Origin: Rosellinia necatrix
Lineage: Eukaryota; Ascomycota; Sordariomycetes; Xylariales; Xylariaceae
DNA length: 64,000 bases
Direction of reading: 5' to 3'
NCBI GenBank assembly: GCA_021209875.1
Contig: JAGYVD010000003.1
Span: forward strand, 2,108,001 to 2,172,000
Shown here: positions 31,833-43,874 of the stretch, in pieces
How the letters are laid out: each line of letters opens with the position of its first letter
Numbering within the stretch: position 1 is the first letter of the stretch
Notes under the pieces: model-generated
The model's input: only the letters and a program-made list of their open reading frames with translations
Told to the model about the DNA's origin: nothing
Database searches by the model: none
Translations under genes and position numbers: made by a program

Positions 31833-34800
31833 ATGGCAGAATTATTGGTGCCGGTCAGCCAAACGTATAAAAAAAGAAATGAATCCGACGGGTTGTTGGG
31901 TCTCTCGAAGACGGCCGAGCCTGTAAAGGCTCCGCGGCCGGTGTTCGAAGGCGCATCGCCCGAAGAAGCGTTAGAGACTCTCAAACAACAGCCCAGCTAC
32001 GGTACGCTTCTCGCTGTTTTGTCATACCTGCAAACCACGGGCAGAGATAAGCACCATCTTGACATACGAACCCCTGGGCCGCTCGGCGCACAAATCGTCC
32101 ATTTGCTTGTTACAGAGATAGCTCCCAATTACTGGACTGTGCTCCAGGAGCCCTCCGACACGAGTGGTATTGGCCAGCTTTTGGCTTCCCTACGAAGCTT
32201 ACCCGGCATTAATGCCACCCTTACATATATTCGCTCCCTCATTCGAGAAGTCAAATCACAGCCCACGGGCCTGAGTAATTCCCATGCCACCTTCAATCTA
32301 GTTTACACCCTGAACCTCCTAGCTAGCCTGCTCGGCGGCGAGGACGATGGCGATAGCGATGGTAAAGTGATGTGTATATGGGATCACATAGCATCGATCA
32401 ATGAACCTGCCCGCATTCGGCCCCTACGACAGGAGTTCCTGTCGCTTTTCACAAGTGGGAAGATAGTCTCCTTATCCTCAGAAGCCGAGTATATCTGCCG
32501 GCAGTCTGGGCAACTTATGGAACCCTTGTGGATTGCCGACAACAAGCAATACATTAACTGGCTTGCTCGCAACCAAGTCCAATGGACTAAATCTCGAGCT
32601 AGTGATGCTGAACTCAAACTATGTGCTGAGCTTGGCGCGCGGGCGATGAGATTAGGACATGCTGGTATGTTCAACCGTCGTCTTGAATAAAACCTGCTGA
32701 CATATCTTTTCGTTGCCAGATGTCTTAGTTAGGGAATTATTTTATAAGCTGCTTCTCCAGGATGATGCGGGCAAAGACAATTTCAGTGCGCTGGTCAACA
32801 GCTACCCTGTGCCTGAGCAGCGAAAGGTTTTGCTCATACTCTTAAAGCTATTATCAGACCTTTACCTCAATTCTATCGATGACAGCGAAGCGAACGAGGA
32901 TTATCCGGCTATCTGGGCGTCGGCGGGCGTCCTCCAATTTATCGTCGCTAACAATGATGCTCAAAGGAACAATCTTATGGATTGGCTTGCAAGCGCGTCA
33001 GGAGCAGGGGTCGGGGAAAGCTCTGGTATCAGACGGGCTGCTGTTGCTGCACTTGCTGATCATAAAGAATCCATTATAACAGTCTTGGAACGGAGTCTTG
33101 GACAGTTCGGTGACCAATTATACATAAAACATACCCCGATACTGCAGCAAGAAGGCGAGTTCTATGGACATAGTTACTGAAAACCCGGCAGCTGACAAAC
33201 ATATAGCGCATGCACAAGTTCTTCTCCTGACCGCCGGCTATGTCCATAGGCTGGCGCCAATGAAGCTCACGATTCTTACACGATCAAGTCTATACCTGAA
33301 TGCTATCTCCAACCGACTAGCTGTGTCACAGACCCGAGCGCGATTCCTTGGAATGACCGTTGGCGAAGCTCTCTCTGGGCTGGTTAATGGAAAGGACAAG
33401 CTTGATTTCAAAATAGATGAGATGGCCACGGAGGAAGCAAATTGGTACAAATCATTAGTCAACTTGCATGACAAACCCGGATCGTGGGACTCATTGAAAT
33501 CGTCTATACCCCTATCTCAGAATAGAAGCTCTAGCAAACCGGCGAGGCCAGTAAAAAAGCGAAGCCCGCCGAAGCCCAGCAAGGCCCCAGCGAGAACTGG
33601 CTTTATTATCGAAGAAATAGATGACAATGAAGAGGAGGAAGACCCAGACCTGAAACCTTATGCGAAACCAGACTCCGATGCAGAGGATTCCGATGATGAT
33701 CCAACCCTGATCAACCGCAACAAGCCTAAGGCTCCCGTCTATGTCAGAGACTTGATCAGCTATCTTCGAGACACGGAAGACTATGACAGGCAAAAGCTGG
33801 GTCTTACAACAGCACCCACCCTCATACGCCGCAAGGCAAACTACGGTACAGAAGTCGCAACCCACGTGGAGGAGCTGGCATCGATTCTCGTTGGCCTACA
33901 AGACAAATTCGAGCTCGAGGGCTTCCACAATCTCCGCCTCCAAGGCATGGTGGCAGTAGTCGTGGCGCAGCCCAAAAAGATGGCCCCTTGGTTCTCGAAA
34001 ACCTTCTTTGACGGAGACTATTCCCTCTCCCAACGGGCATCTATTCTCGTCGTTCTCGGGCTGAGCGGCAGAGAGATATCGGGCTTCGAAGTCTCCGAAT
34101 ATGCGTCGGCTGTACACTTCCCCTCCAAAACTCTACCTAGCAAGATGGAAAAGCACTATCTTCCGCCCCCATCGCCAGCCAACAGGCCCCAAGCCGGCGC
34201 CCACCTCAAAGCACTCCCACCCAACGCCCTCGACACCCTCGCCCGGTCGTTATCGCAGACATTCCTCGCCCCCATGGCAGCCGAGGCGGCAGACGCCGCG
34301 ACCGGGCCCAACGCCCTCAAGCTTTCCTCCTTCACATCGCGCCTCCAGCAATCCCAGGCCGGATCCCCGGCGTCGGCGGGGGCCACCTCCAAGCCCGGAT
34401 CCATCAGGCCGCGCGGCGTCGGCGTCGGCGTCCGCTCGATACCCAACACGACGGCCTCCCTGATCTCCACCTGCTTCTTCTTCCCGCTCTCGTCGCGCTT
34501 CCAGGCGGCGATGCGGAGCCCCGCGGCAGCGGCGGGGCGGGCCGTGGTGTTCCAGCCGCACCTCCTCGCGCTCTACATCAAGACGCTCGCGCTGCTCGTC
34601 CACGCAGCCGGCCCCGCCACGCTCGCGCTCCCGCAGATGACGGCCGAGCTCTGGGACCTCGTGCTCGGGGTGCGGGGGCGGTGTCTGGGGGGCTCGCCCG
34701 CCCACGGCGAGGGGGAGGGGGAGGGGGAGGGCGCGGGCGATCTGGTCGTCACGCACGCCGTGCTCCTCGCCCTCGCGGCCCTGCTGGACGTCAACGAGGC

Positions 34801-35017
34801 CGACGTCCGCGGCCTCTGCGAGCGTCAGGGCCGCCACGTCCTCGAGACCATGGAGTGGGTCGGCCACGTCTTCCACGGCACCCGCGGCGGCGATAAGAGT
34901 GGCGCTGGCGAGGAGAACGACGTCAGAATGCTCGCCGCCGGCATCCTCATCCGCCTCCGCGAGGCTGTCGACAAGTACCAGGCTGTGCTGATGGGCGATC
35001 TGGTCGGGTTTACCTAG
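31833..35017 (+). CDS. TEL2: Telomere length regulation protein Tel2 (TELO2 homologue)
   Basis: HEAT-repeat scaffold of the TTT complex (Tel2-Tti1-Tti2) that stabilises PI3K-like kinases such as ATM, ATR and TOR. Exons 31833-32664, 32720-33154 and 33207-35017 total 1026 codons (1025 residues). Intron 1 is GT-AG; intron 2 (33155-33206) has a GC donor (GAAG|GCGAGT) and normal AG acceptor. The diagnostic block is in exon 3: RDLISYLRDTEDYDRQKLGL, then VATHVEELASILVGLQDKF and RASILVVLGLSGREISG. An acidic segment (EEIDDNEEEEDPD) precedes it, at the position where yeast and human Tel2 have a CK2-phosphorylated, R2TP-binding acidic motif. The 3' 800 bp are far richer in GC than the rest. Confidence 0.92.
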
Positions 35018-35663
35018 GTATATAGATAGATAGATGGATGAATGGATATGGTGGATCGGATCGCAATGCTAGATTGGTGTCGGTGCGGGCGAGCGGTCCG
35101 CCGTGATACTGTATCGTATCTACTACCTACCTACTTAGCCATCACCCATACGGAGTTCGCGCGATCTGCGCAACGTAACTCTGGATTGGAGCTGGGGTTT
35201 AACACCTGCGTAGAGGAATTTTGCTTGGCTTTTAAGGATTCTGCGGATGCATTGGGTTGATCGTCTGCGGTTTCTTAATTACAGCGCGCGCGGGCGGCCA
35301 TACACTATCTGGACTCTGAATTCGTAATGTAACCCGGGCTTCTTCGGCGGCTCGCCTATCATACTATGTCTTCCATCTTCTGTTTCCCCTAGCCTCTACG
35401 TATTTGATTATCACGCTGCTGTACTATAGTCTCCCTGGATGGGCAGACAGGAATGTTTTGTATTTAATCACATTACAAACCTGTCGTCTTATTTTCTTTC
35501 ACAAGCTTCGGGTCTTAGATCACGTATTGTACTGGGGAGGGGTGGGGAGGGGGTAGACGATCACTTAAACTCGTGCTAATTCCATGGCGCCGTGCTAGAC
35601 CTTGGTATCTATCCGTAACTCCTTGTACGCACAAAAAGAATGATCAATGGCCCCCATCCGTGT
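35018..35663. other. Convergent spacer between TEL2 and the kinase gene
   Basis: About 650 bp carrying both 3' untranslated regions. Short ATAG/GATG repeats follow the TEL2 stop. No gene seen. Confidence 0.35.
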
Positions 35664-38332
35664 TTAGTCCCCCCGCACCCGAGGACCGCCAGCGCGCCGC
35701 GGTTCCATCTCTGCCACCTGGTCACCGATTAAGGACAGGTGATCACCTAGATTTCTAATCAATCTCCTCATCTCCTCCGCAACCTCCGGCCCAGATGCTC
35801 TGCCCTCTAGGACATGCAGGGCGGGTGGCTCTACAAACGGCAGCTGGGCGTCATAACTACCGTTTTCCGGGTGACCAGGAATGTCCTCTGGTTCAGGTTC
35901 AATCGCCCGGGCAATTCTCTGGGCGAATTCTGAATCCTCTGAGACGTATATGGAGGGCTCTCGGGCGGTAAAGGCAAGGGGTGCGTATACAGATGCATGG
36001 CGTTCTAGGTCAAATGGACCAACACCACCCATCTCCGAACCGGTGATCGAAGCAACGTCTGAATGTGAGGTCGATGGCCGGGTTAAGTCGTGTGGATTTG
36101 GATCCGGCATGCTCATATCAAGGTCAATTAAACTGCCGACAGACATACGCTCACTTCCATTCCGAGGAATGTCTAGCTCGTACTCTTGTGAAGGTAATAC
36201 TGGCTCTGTCTCGTGATGATAGAGCATAGAGTGATCTTCACCGTAGGGAAAGTGTGAGAACTCGGGATTTGCAGATGCTGGGGGGATACTGGTAGGCCAC
36301 GACCAGTCTGGAGCATGTTTGCCATTATTGAGATCTGCCGGATCGCTCAAAGGAGCTCGGGTTTGCGATAAGGACTCCGCGGCTGCTGAGAACGACCAGC
36401 TATTATCCATGGAAGCACGGGGGCCGGGTCCAGGAGCCGGTTTTATGGTCCGCATATCAGCGAAACTAGTCCATTCTATCCCATCTAAAGAGGCATCCAA
36501 ATCGATGAGAGACTCTCGGAGCGTTGCATGAAGCGAATCATCGCGCAGAGGGAGGTCGGACACCGGGGGTTCGGTGGGGGGTGGCATCATGGGGCGGCCG
36601 TAGTATGCGCGAGAGTTCTCGTCATAGTTGGAAATGGTATTCGGGTCGAACACTTTTTCGAGGGGGGCTTTCATAGCCGCCAAAGCTTGGGGAGGCGGGC
36701 GACGACGGCCTTTTGCCTTGGGCCGGGCTGTGCCCTCGCCACTAAAGTTGCTTGGGAAGTCGACGGTAGTACCATATACATCGCGTACGGCTTCGAAATC
36801 TGAAGCCCCATCTCTCTCGGTTTGAAGCTGTTCGTCGAATGCGAGCGTCGTTGAGAAGTTCCACTCATCGGCTGCAAGAGATGTAGCACCAAGGTCGGCT
36901 GGCGCCTGTGCACCAACGCCAGCAAATAAAGACTTTCTGCTTCCACCACGGTCTTCCCAGAGCTTGAATGCTTTGACGAGCGCCGAAAGAGACGAGGTTG
37001 GGTAGCGATTCTCTGTGTTGAGAATATAAGGGTGCTGTTGAATTTGCTCAATAGAAGGACGCTTTGTAAGATCGTCCTCGATACAGAAGGCGACAAGGCT
37101 CTTGAGATTTTCGGAATATTGGTCCCCTGTTAGGCGGGGAAGGTGTTCGCGCAGGTACTCGCCAAATTGGGGGATCCTAATGTGAGATTTGACATTGGGC
37201 GGTAGCCCTGAGGCAATCTCATATACCATAGACCCAAAGGCCCAGATGTCCACCTCGGTTCCATACTGTGCGTTTTGATCGAAGAGTTCTGGTGCCATCC
37301 AGTGCAGAGTTCCGATAAATGTTGTACGCTTGTCGAACTTTGTCTCGACCATGCCCGCTACACCGAAATCACACAACTGCACACCACCGACTTCGGTAAT
37401 CAGGACGTTTGCACACTTGATGTCTCTGTGAATAATGCCTTGTTTATGCACCCAGTGAATGGCGACAGCAACCTCACGTAAGATGGGGATAATCCATTTC
37501 TCCTGGAGGCCACCGGGCGCCGTTGGCTTCATCAGGGTTGCCACGCTACCGCCGGCACAATATTCGGTCACCATCCACATGGCCTGCCCTACGGGCAGAG
37601 CCTCAATGACCGTGTTCACGTTCTCTGCACCGCTCTCGCTAAGGAGACGCAGTGCGTTAATCTCTTTGAGGAATTCGCTGTATGTATCTTGGAGCTTAGG
37701 GTTCAACGTGTCTTGTTCATCCACGTCGATAATCTTGACGGCCACAACGTTGGACGTGTTTCTGTCATTCGCCTTGTAAACACGGCCGAAGCTGCCTTTT
37801 CCGATTAGTTCGGTGAGGCGATACGCTGGGACTGGCTTTCCGCTTCGTGCGCATTCTTCCTCCACAGAAGCTTGCATTTTTGCGGCATCGTCCAAAGCCT
37901 TCTGCTTCGTCGCAGAAGCCCCCGCGCCCAGAACCTGTAGGTGCTCCATATTTTCTTGATCCCGCCCACTTCTTGGAAGATACTGTCAATGTCGTTGAGA
38001 CTATAGAGATTGTCAGTTCTGTTCCCACCGTCCGCAAGTTCAGCGCTGGACTGGATTGTGTAGTGTGCATCAGGTTGGTTGGGCACGGGCAGATGATAAA
38101 GCCAGGCCGACGAATGAGGAATTTAGGGTAGGAGGCTGGATGCACAAGATAAGCCATCACTCTGGGCAGAGTAGTATGGGGCACTGCGCCGCCACTCGAT
38201 AACTTGCCTGAAGCTGTCATCACGCTCATCGATTGTGGCTAGTGCCGGTGTCCAAGGCGGAGGGCGTCTGTTTGGACTGCCGACGGCAACGGCAGTTTTA
38301 CATCTCTCCAAAAAAAGGTGATATTCATCCAT
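35664..38332 (-). CDS. Ste20/germinal-centre-kinase-like serine/threonine protein kinase
   Basis: The kinase domain begins about 50 residues after the Met at 37949. Visible elements are GKGSFGRVYKA (glycine loop), VAVKIIDVDE (VAVK lysine), HRDIKCANVL (catalytic loop), CDFGVAGM (DFG) and GTLHWMAPELFD (activation segment), followed by AFGSMVYEIASGLPP. The long C terminus (about 420 residues) is Ser/Pro-rich with a short helix-prone end. Upstream, exon 1 starts at 38332 (MDEYHLFLERCKTA) and a second coding segment near 37955-38030 reads LYSLNDIDSIFQEVGGIKK. The latter runs into the kinase frame only if one A is added to the A4 run at 37951-37954. The junction between exon 1 and that segment is unresolved. 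GCK-type kinases in fungi act in septation, polarity or cell-wall signalling; I cannot assign the orthologue. Confidence 0.88.
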
Positions 38333-38410
38333 TTGTCATTTTTCGTGCAGTGCGACAGAGAGGACAAGGGGGTGGGATGGCCGGGCGTTGTGTATTGATG
38401 ACGAGAATAT

Positions 38411-38458
38411 GAAGACGAGGGACGAAGACGGGGGACGAAGACGGGGGACGAAGACGGA
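38411..38458. repeat. 14-bp tandem repeat (GACGAAGACGGGGG)
   Basis: About three copies of a GACGAAGACGGGGG-like unit immediately upstream of the kinase gene. Confidence 0.85.
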
Positions 38459-38662
38459 GATGCGGATGGGAAGGAAACAGAATAGGAGGACTGGGAAAAA
38501 GACTTACTCGGCTAAGGGGCGAGGCGTGGTGCGGAAGGTGGAAATAGCGTAAATTACTAGGTAGTGACCAAGGTCGATGCTCTCACCATTTACTCGGTCT
38601 TTGCGACAACAGACGAATCTCCATGCTCAGGTGTATCAACTACGCCTAGCCTGCTCGCCTCG

Positions 38663-38693
38663 CGCTTCTCGCTTCTCGCTTCTCGCTTCTCGC
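38663..38693. repeat. 7-bp CTTCTCG tandem repeat
   Basis: Four head-to-tail copies of CTTCTCG, following a CTCG-rich lead-in. Confidence 0.85.
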
Positions 38694-39079
38694 CAAGGAA
38701 ACTTGAAAATTATATCGGACAAAATTACGGCCTGTAAATTATTATATCTCTTGCCGTTCTCTGGGCCCGAGTGGACGTTCAGAAGGAGGGTTGCGGTTCC
38801 GGTTATAGCCAGACTGTTGTTGTTGGGACCAGCATTCTGTCATTGGATTTTCGATAGCATCTGAGACAATGAGTTGCCTAGAGCCAGAGATACCTATCAT
38901 GTTGCAAGGATACGGTGTTGGACTAGACTTGATTTGGAACTAGCGCGGTGTGGTATGCAGCCAATCATCTTGGAGCAATGCAACCTCGCCACAACCTCAC
39001 TGGATAGGCACGGCTACTTTCCTACCTAAGTAGATACCCATCCCACTGCCCCTCCATCGTTACCTCTCTCTCGTACCTC

Positions 39080-39107
39080 TTTCACCACTTTCACCACTTT
39101 CACCACT
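39080..39107. repeat. 10-bp TTTCACCACT tandem repeat
   Basis: Nearly three perfect head-to-tail copies in the spacer upstream of the kinase gene and downstream of PEX1. Confidence 0.8.
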
Positions 39108-39554
39108 TCTAAACTTCTAGGCAGACAAGAGCGAGTTGTTCTGTAGCTCCCAAAGTCACTAACATAACCTGCATGTCTGGGTCTGGGTTTAGGTACAAGG
39201 TAGAACAAATACCCAGGAGGTACTGACAGCCGCATATTGCATTATTAGGAACCAAACCTTTGTCTGCCGAGAGTCATAGGTAGCCCTGTGGGATCAAAAT
39301 GGAGACTTGGTCTACTCGGTAAATACTGGATGCCAGGGGCCACCAATGAACATTACATTAAGCTGCTTCGTCCGCCAACCTCCATGCTGCCTTGGCCATC
39401 GCGCATTTCTCCGCTGCGGCCTACCACAAACTCATGATAGATCCGCTCTAATCGGCTCCGCTCCTGGGAACTAATACTAGCCCTTGTGCTTTCGAGGGCC
39501 TTGATCATGTGTTTCCAACCGATCAACACTTCCGTGTCTTTTCCGGACTTATCT

Positions 39555-42500
39555 TTATTTTCTAGCAGCTTTGATTTCCGCTAGCTTGGCGGCAATGGCA
39601 GCGTTTTCAGCTAGTTGAGTCGACCTACTATTTCCTATCTTTGCCCGCTCCTCAGCCTCTGCCAGCGACGCTTCGGCGCTGTAGCGGAACTGAATGAAAT
39701 TGCGAGTTCGAGCGAGACTAGCCGACTTATCTCGCGCATTCCCACCGCCCCGCTTGTCGCTATGAGGTTGTGATTCCAACTCATTGAGCACGTCATGGAT
39801 GGCCTCAAGCTGAGCGTTAGACATGAGCGCCTGGAGGTCAGCGCCCGTAAACCCTTCAGTGCGCTTTCCTAGTTCTATCAACCCTTCTTCTGACGATAGG
39901 ATCTCGTCATTCAGCTTCACTTTTTTCCCAAGCGCTTGAAGAATATCTATGCGATCTTCGAGGTTAGGAAAGTCGCATAACAAGCTTTTATCTAAACGCC
40001 CAGGGCGCAGTAAAGCAGGATCGATAAGATCTGGTCGCGAAGTAGCAGCCAAAACATAAACCCCTGATAATCCTTCTGCACCGTCCATTTGGGTAAGAAG
40101 CTGGTTGACAACTCGATCTGTGACTCCGGTCGAGTCGTGTCCACGTTTAGGCGCAATCGAGTCAAATTCGTCGAAAAAGAGAACACAAGGTTTTGCTGCC
40201 GAGGCTCTCTCGAATAAATCTCTGACGCTCTTCTCACTGGCACCGATATATTTGTTTAGAATCTCAGGTCCCTTGACGGAGATGAAATTGAGACCGCACT
40301 CGCCGGCTACTGCACTCGCTAAAAGTGTCTTGCCACACCCAGGATAGCCGTACAAAAGGAGCCCGGAACGGAGTCTAAGGGGGCACTGTGCAAAGATGGG
40401 GGCATATTTAGTCGGGTACTGCAAGGTCTCCAGCAAAATTTGCCTGGTCTCCTTGAGTCCTCCGATCGAGTCGAAAGTAGTCGTGGAAGTTTGCAGTGTA
40501 ACGTTACGGAGCGATGCCGGGGTAAATCCTTTCAGGGCGCTGTCAAAGTCTGTTCGACTAAGCTGAATGATATCAAAGGACTGTTTTGAGGCCATTTCGC
40601 TAACTGACCGAATAAGGGCCTCGTTCCGAGCTCGGGACACCAGAAGAAGGAGGTCTCCTGGCATATAGCCATCAGTTTCGCCAGCGAGATCGAGGAAGTC
40701 GAGGTCAGGGTCCAGAAGGAACCCATCTATGCTGGACTTCGGCATGGAGTTGTTAGGACTAGGTTGGCTACCTCCGTCCATCCAGGTGCCGGCATCTTCT
40801 CCACCGCTACCATCAGCTGTTGTAGGTCGACTCCCATCCGTAGTGGGCGCTCGTAGAGGCTGTGGAGAGACAGTGTGTTGCCTGACTACCATCTCCAGCA
40901 CCCTCCGCCGCCCTTCCTTGTCGGGTGCTTTCAGATCTATTATTTCGCGGACGACATGGCCACCAATAATGACGGTGTTCAGAGAGTCTTTGCCCTGAGC
41001 CGTCGCCAACAAGACAACTCCGCTATCGCGACCACAGTGCTGACGCACAATGGTCCCGATAATCTCACTGATCTGCCGGCTTCGTCCATTGTCGTTCCCG
41101 ACCTGCAGTTCAGTCTCAGCTGGACAAAGTTTATCTATGTCATCAAGAATAACTATGGCCTTCCCACCTAGCCTAGCGCCCCAGCTAGCTGCCATGAAAA
41201 TACGATTGAGGGTTTCTTTGATGGTAGAGATCCTGCTCTCGTCGTTAACGAGCTTTCGACATGTGAAGTAACTTGTATGAAAGAGATAATCTTTCCGAAG
41301 CGCCTGGGCAAGATTTTGCGCGACAGACGTCTTGCCTGACCCAAGAGCACCCGTGAGTAAGACCGACGACATATGCAATAAATGCGCTTTTAGGTTATCA
41401 AGAAGGGAATCAATCCCAACCAAGATAGGAGCATCCGTGTACATGTCTTCGTCGTCAAACCCTTGATCGACCCAAGTTGGCCGAGGAATCGGAGGGTGCA
41501 CATCTATGGATGGGGGGCGTTCGGATCCGAGGCACCACTTTAAGGTCTCTTGGGTGCTCGAACTTGTGTTGGATACTTCAAATTTCACAACGCCACCTTC
41601 CCAGCCTTGAGCTAACTCGAGGGCATCATGTACACCTAAAATCATCCCATCCGTAAGAGGCCCATGAAAAAGGCCAGTGCCCAAGCCTTTTGTGCTATAT
41701 ATTTGAGCAATTCGTTTGCTGGCCGCCTCCTTCTCAGCTTTTGACTCCCCGCCAAATCTGAGGGGCCCTGGGGCTTTCGTATTCTGGCTTGTGAAAGGGA
41801 AAATCTTTAACTTTTCCATCGCGCTTCTTGGGGATGGCTGTGGTGCGGGCTCGACTTTAATAATACCCCCTACAGTTCCCAAACAGCCCAGTGCGGCACA
41901 CAGGGGGGTAGACAGAGCAATAGTTTGACTGCTCGGCGGGTCATCCCATGGCCGCAAATGTGCCACAACTTTTTCACTAGATTTCGCGGCCTCGGGGTAT
42001 GCGGCTTCCTGCTGTTGCTGTTGTTGGGGGTCGCTAGGGGCCTGAAGGACTGCCGGTCTGATGATGTTGACAGCTACATAGTTAACGCCGCGAAAATCCT
42101 TCGTGAAGAGCAAGTCCCTATCAACCCAAACACTTAAGTCGTCTGAAATAGGTTCATCGTCAAACCATTCGGCACAGAGGCTCCTATCGACTATCCTTAA
42201 GTAGAGTGCTGGCCTTTTCTCTTCGCGCGTGCTCTTCCGGCGAATAGTACTAGCTGAGCTTTTCCCGCTTCTTCTCGATGTGCCACCCACACTGCGGCTT
42301 TCGCGACCGCTCTTCGCGGGCTGAGCACGTGTTTTGGGGGCCACTATGACCTCGGCGTCCGGGGCGATTTTGACGAAGGCAATGTCCCCTGAAGGGGCCG
42401 GCGTAATTGACAATACCTTGATGTTGGCTGTTGACGTTGGAGACAGATGGAGCGTCAGTGCATGAGGGCTAGAAGGTAGACCCTGGCTAGAAGCATACGC

Positions 42501-43075
42501 AGGGTTTGGTATGGCTCGAATTTGGGACAACATATTGAGTTCTAGGAAGGTGGCATGTAGCTCAATCATCTCCCAATCCTCGGGCGTAAGAGGTTCTATA
42601 TTAACCGTGTGCGCTAGAGGAGGGTCGACATGTACAATTGCCGTGACCTTTTGGCCCTCAGATAGTCCCAAGGTGGCGGCCAAAGTAGCATCGATCTCGA
42701 CAGACGAAACTTCGCGGTCCCTCCCGTTGCTAATGCCATCGCGATCCACTATGGGCACGAGCTTGCGCTTGCTCGGCATCCCCGTCCAGCCGGCATATAC
42801 CGATCGTTGGTTCGACGAGGGATTGGGCGGATTGGAGCCATCTGAGGCGGGTGCGACGCGATAATTGAGTTCGACAACGACATTTTGGGCGGGCTGTCGG
42901 GGGATTTAGTTCGATTTCAAGCATGAAGTCGGGGGTTCATTTAGAGGGCGAAGCTCACGGTATTAACGTTAACAAGGAGGTTGACAAGCGGCGTAGGAAG
43001 GTTCACTAAGCAGTTTTTCAAGTGTACAAGAGAAATCTCGGCGGCTGCTGACGGCGCATTCTTTCGGGGAGCCAT
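39555..43075 (-). CDS. PEX1: Peroxisomal biogenesis AAA-ATPase Pex1
   Basis: Type II AAA+ ATPase that forms a hexamer with Pex6 and extracts ubiquitinated Pex5 from the peroxisomal membrane. Exon 1 (43075-42959) and exon 2 (42893-39555), joined across a 65-nt intron, give 1151 residues. The N-terminal part (LPTPLVNLLVNVNT, then VVVELNYRV) matches the Pex1 N domain. D1 carries Walker A GALGSGKTS near residue 552. D2 carries GYPGCGKTLLASA near 888, the Walker B FFDEFDSIAPKRG near 943 and a second region of homology with ATSRPDLIDPALLRPGRLD. The D2 motifs are complete, as expected for the active ring. Divergent from MCM7. Confidence 0.95.
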
Positions 43076-43874
43076 GGCGTATCAGCTATGTTGAAAAATC
43101 AGGCGCGGGCGGTGCGCGGTGGGCGGCGCAAGCGGGGGGATACAGGAGGTAAGAGTTGGGAAGTAGGTAGGTGTGTACAACTAGAAGCATGCAGTGCATG
43201 CTTCTCAAAGCGAAGTCTGATCAAGGAAGACTACCCAGGTAGGTATCGCGCATGATTGAACTTTAGTGTTGACAAGCCGCATGATGATGCATCTTTCTAC
43301 CGGGAACCGAGGTATTACTGGCCTTGCTCGGTGGAATACCTACGCATACCTAGGTACATGCCTATAAGTAAGTTGCTGCCCATCTGTTCCACAGCATGCT
43401 TGAGCACCTACATACCCACCTACAAAGCATCAATCCTGTAAATCCAATTGGTTGGTCCTTGAAGAACGTGTTCTAAATTGTACCCTGTCTGTCTGTATGC
43501 AGGTGCATGTGCTACAAATGTGGGGCCAATGATACGTTAAAGGAATGGGGACTAGGTAGTCTAGTGCTTGGTAGGTATGGTGGCTGCTGCCCGTACGTAG
43601 GGTAAAATCCAGGGTGAGGCTTGGGAAACTCATTTAAAAATTAAACAGGTGTGGCTAGTGGAGCACGCGAAAAGTCGCGGTGGAACGCGCTGTTCGGCGC
43701 TTCCAGCCTCCCCACGCCGTTGTCAAGTGTCAAGCCCGACCCAGTACAGAGCTGTCAGCCATCGCGGCACATACACTCTATTCCTCGTAATTGAGTTCAG
43801 CAATTCTCCCGCCCCCGGCACGCTAAGAAAGCCTGCAACGACGTCCCGACGATAAGGCCATATAATTGATTGCC
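43076..43874. promoter_or_regulatory. Shared upstream region of PEX1 and MCM7
   Basis: 800 bp between divergent genes. At 43664-43673 it contains CACGCGAAAA, which resembles SCB/E2F-type G1/S elements, followed by further CGCG steps up to about 43690. This suits a replication gene such as MCM7, but binding is inferred only. Several TACCTA motifs lie at 43160-43420. Confidence 0.4.

Larger units (their letters stand above)
38333..39554. other. Spacer with three small tandem repeats
   Basis: 1.2 kb upstream of the kinase and downstream of PEX1. It holds a 14-bp repeat at 38411-38458, a 7-bp CTTCTCG repeat at 38663-38693 and a 10-bp TTTCACCACT repeat at 39080-39107. No gene recognised. Confidence 0.45.
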
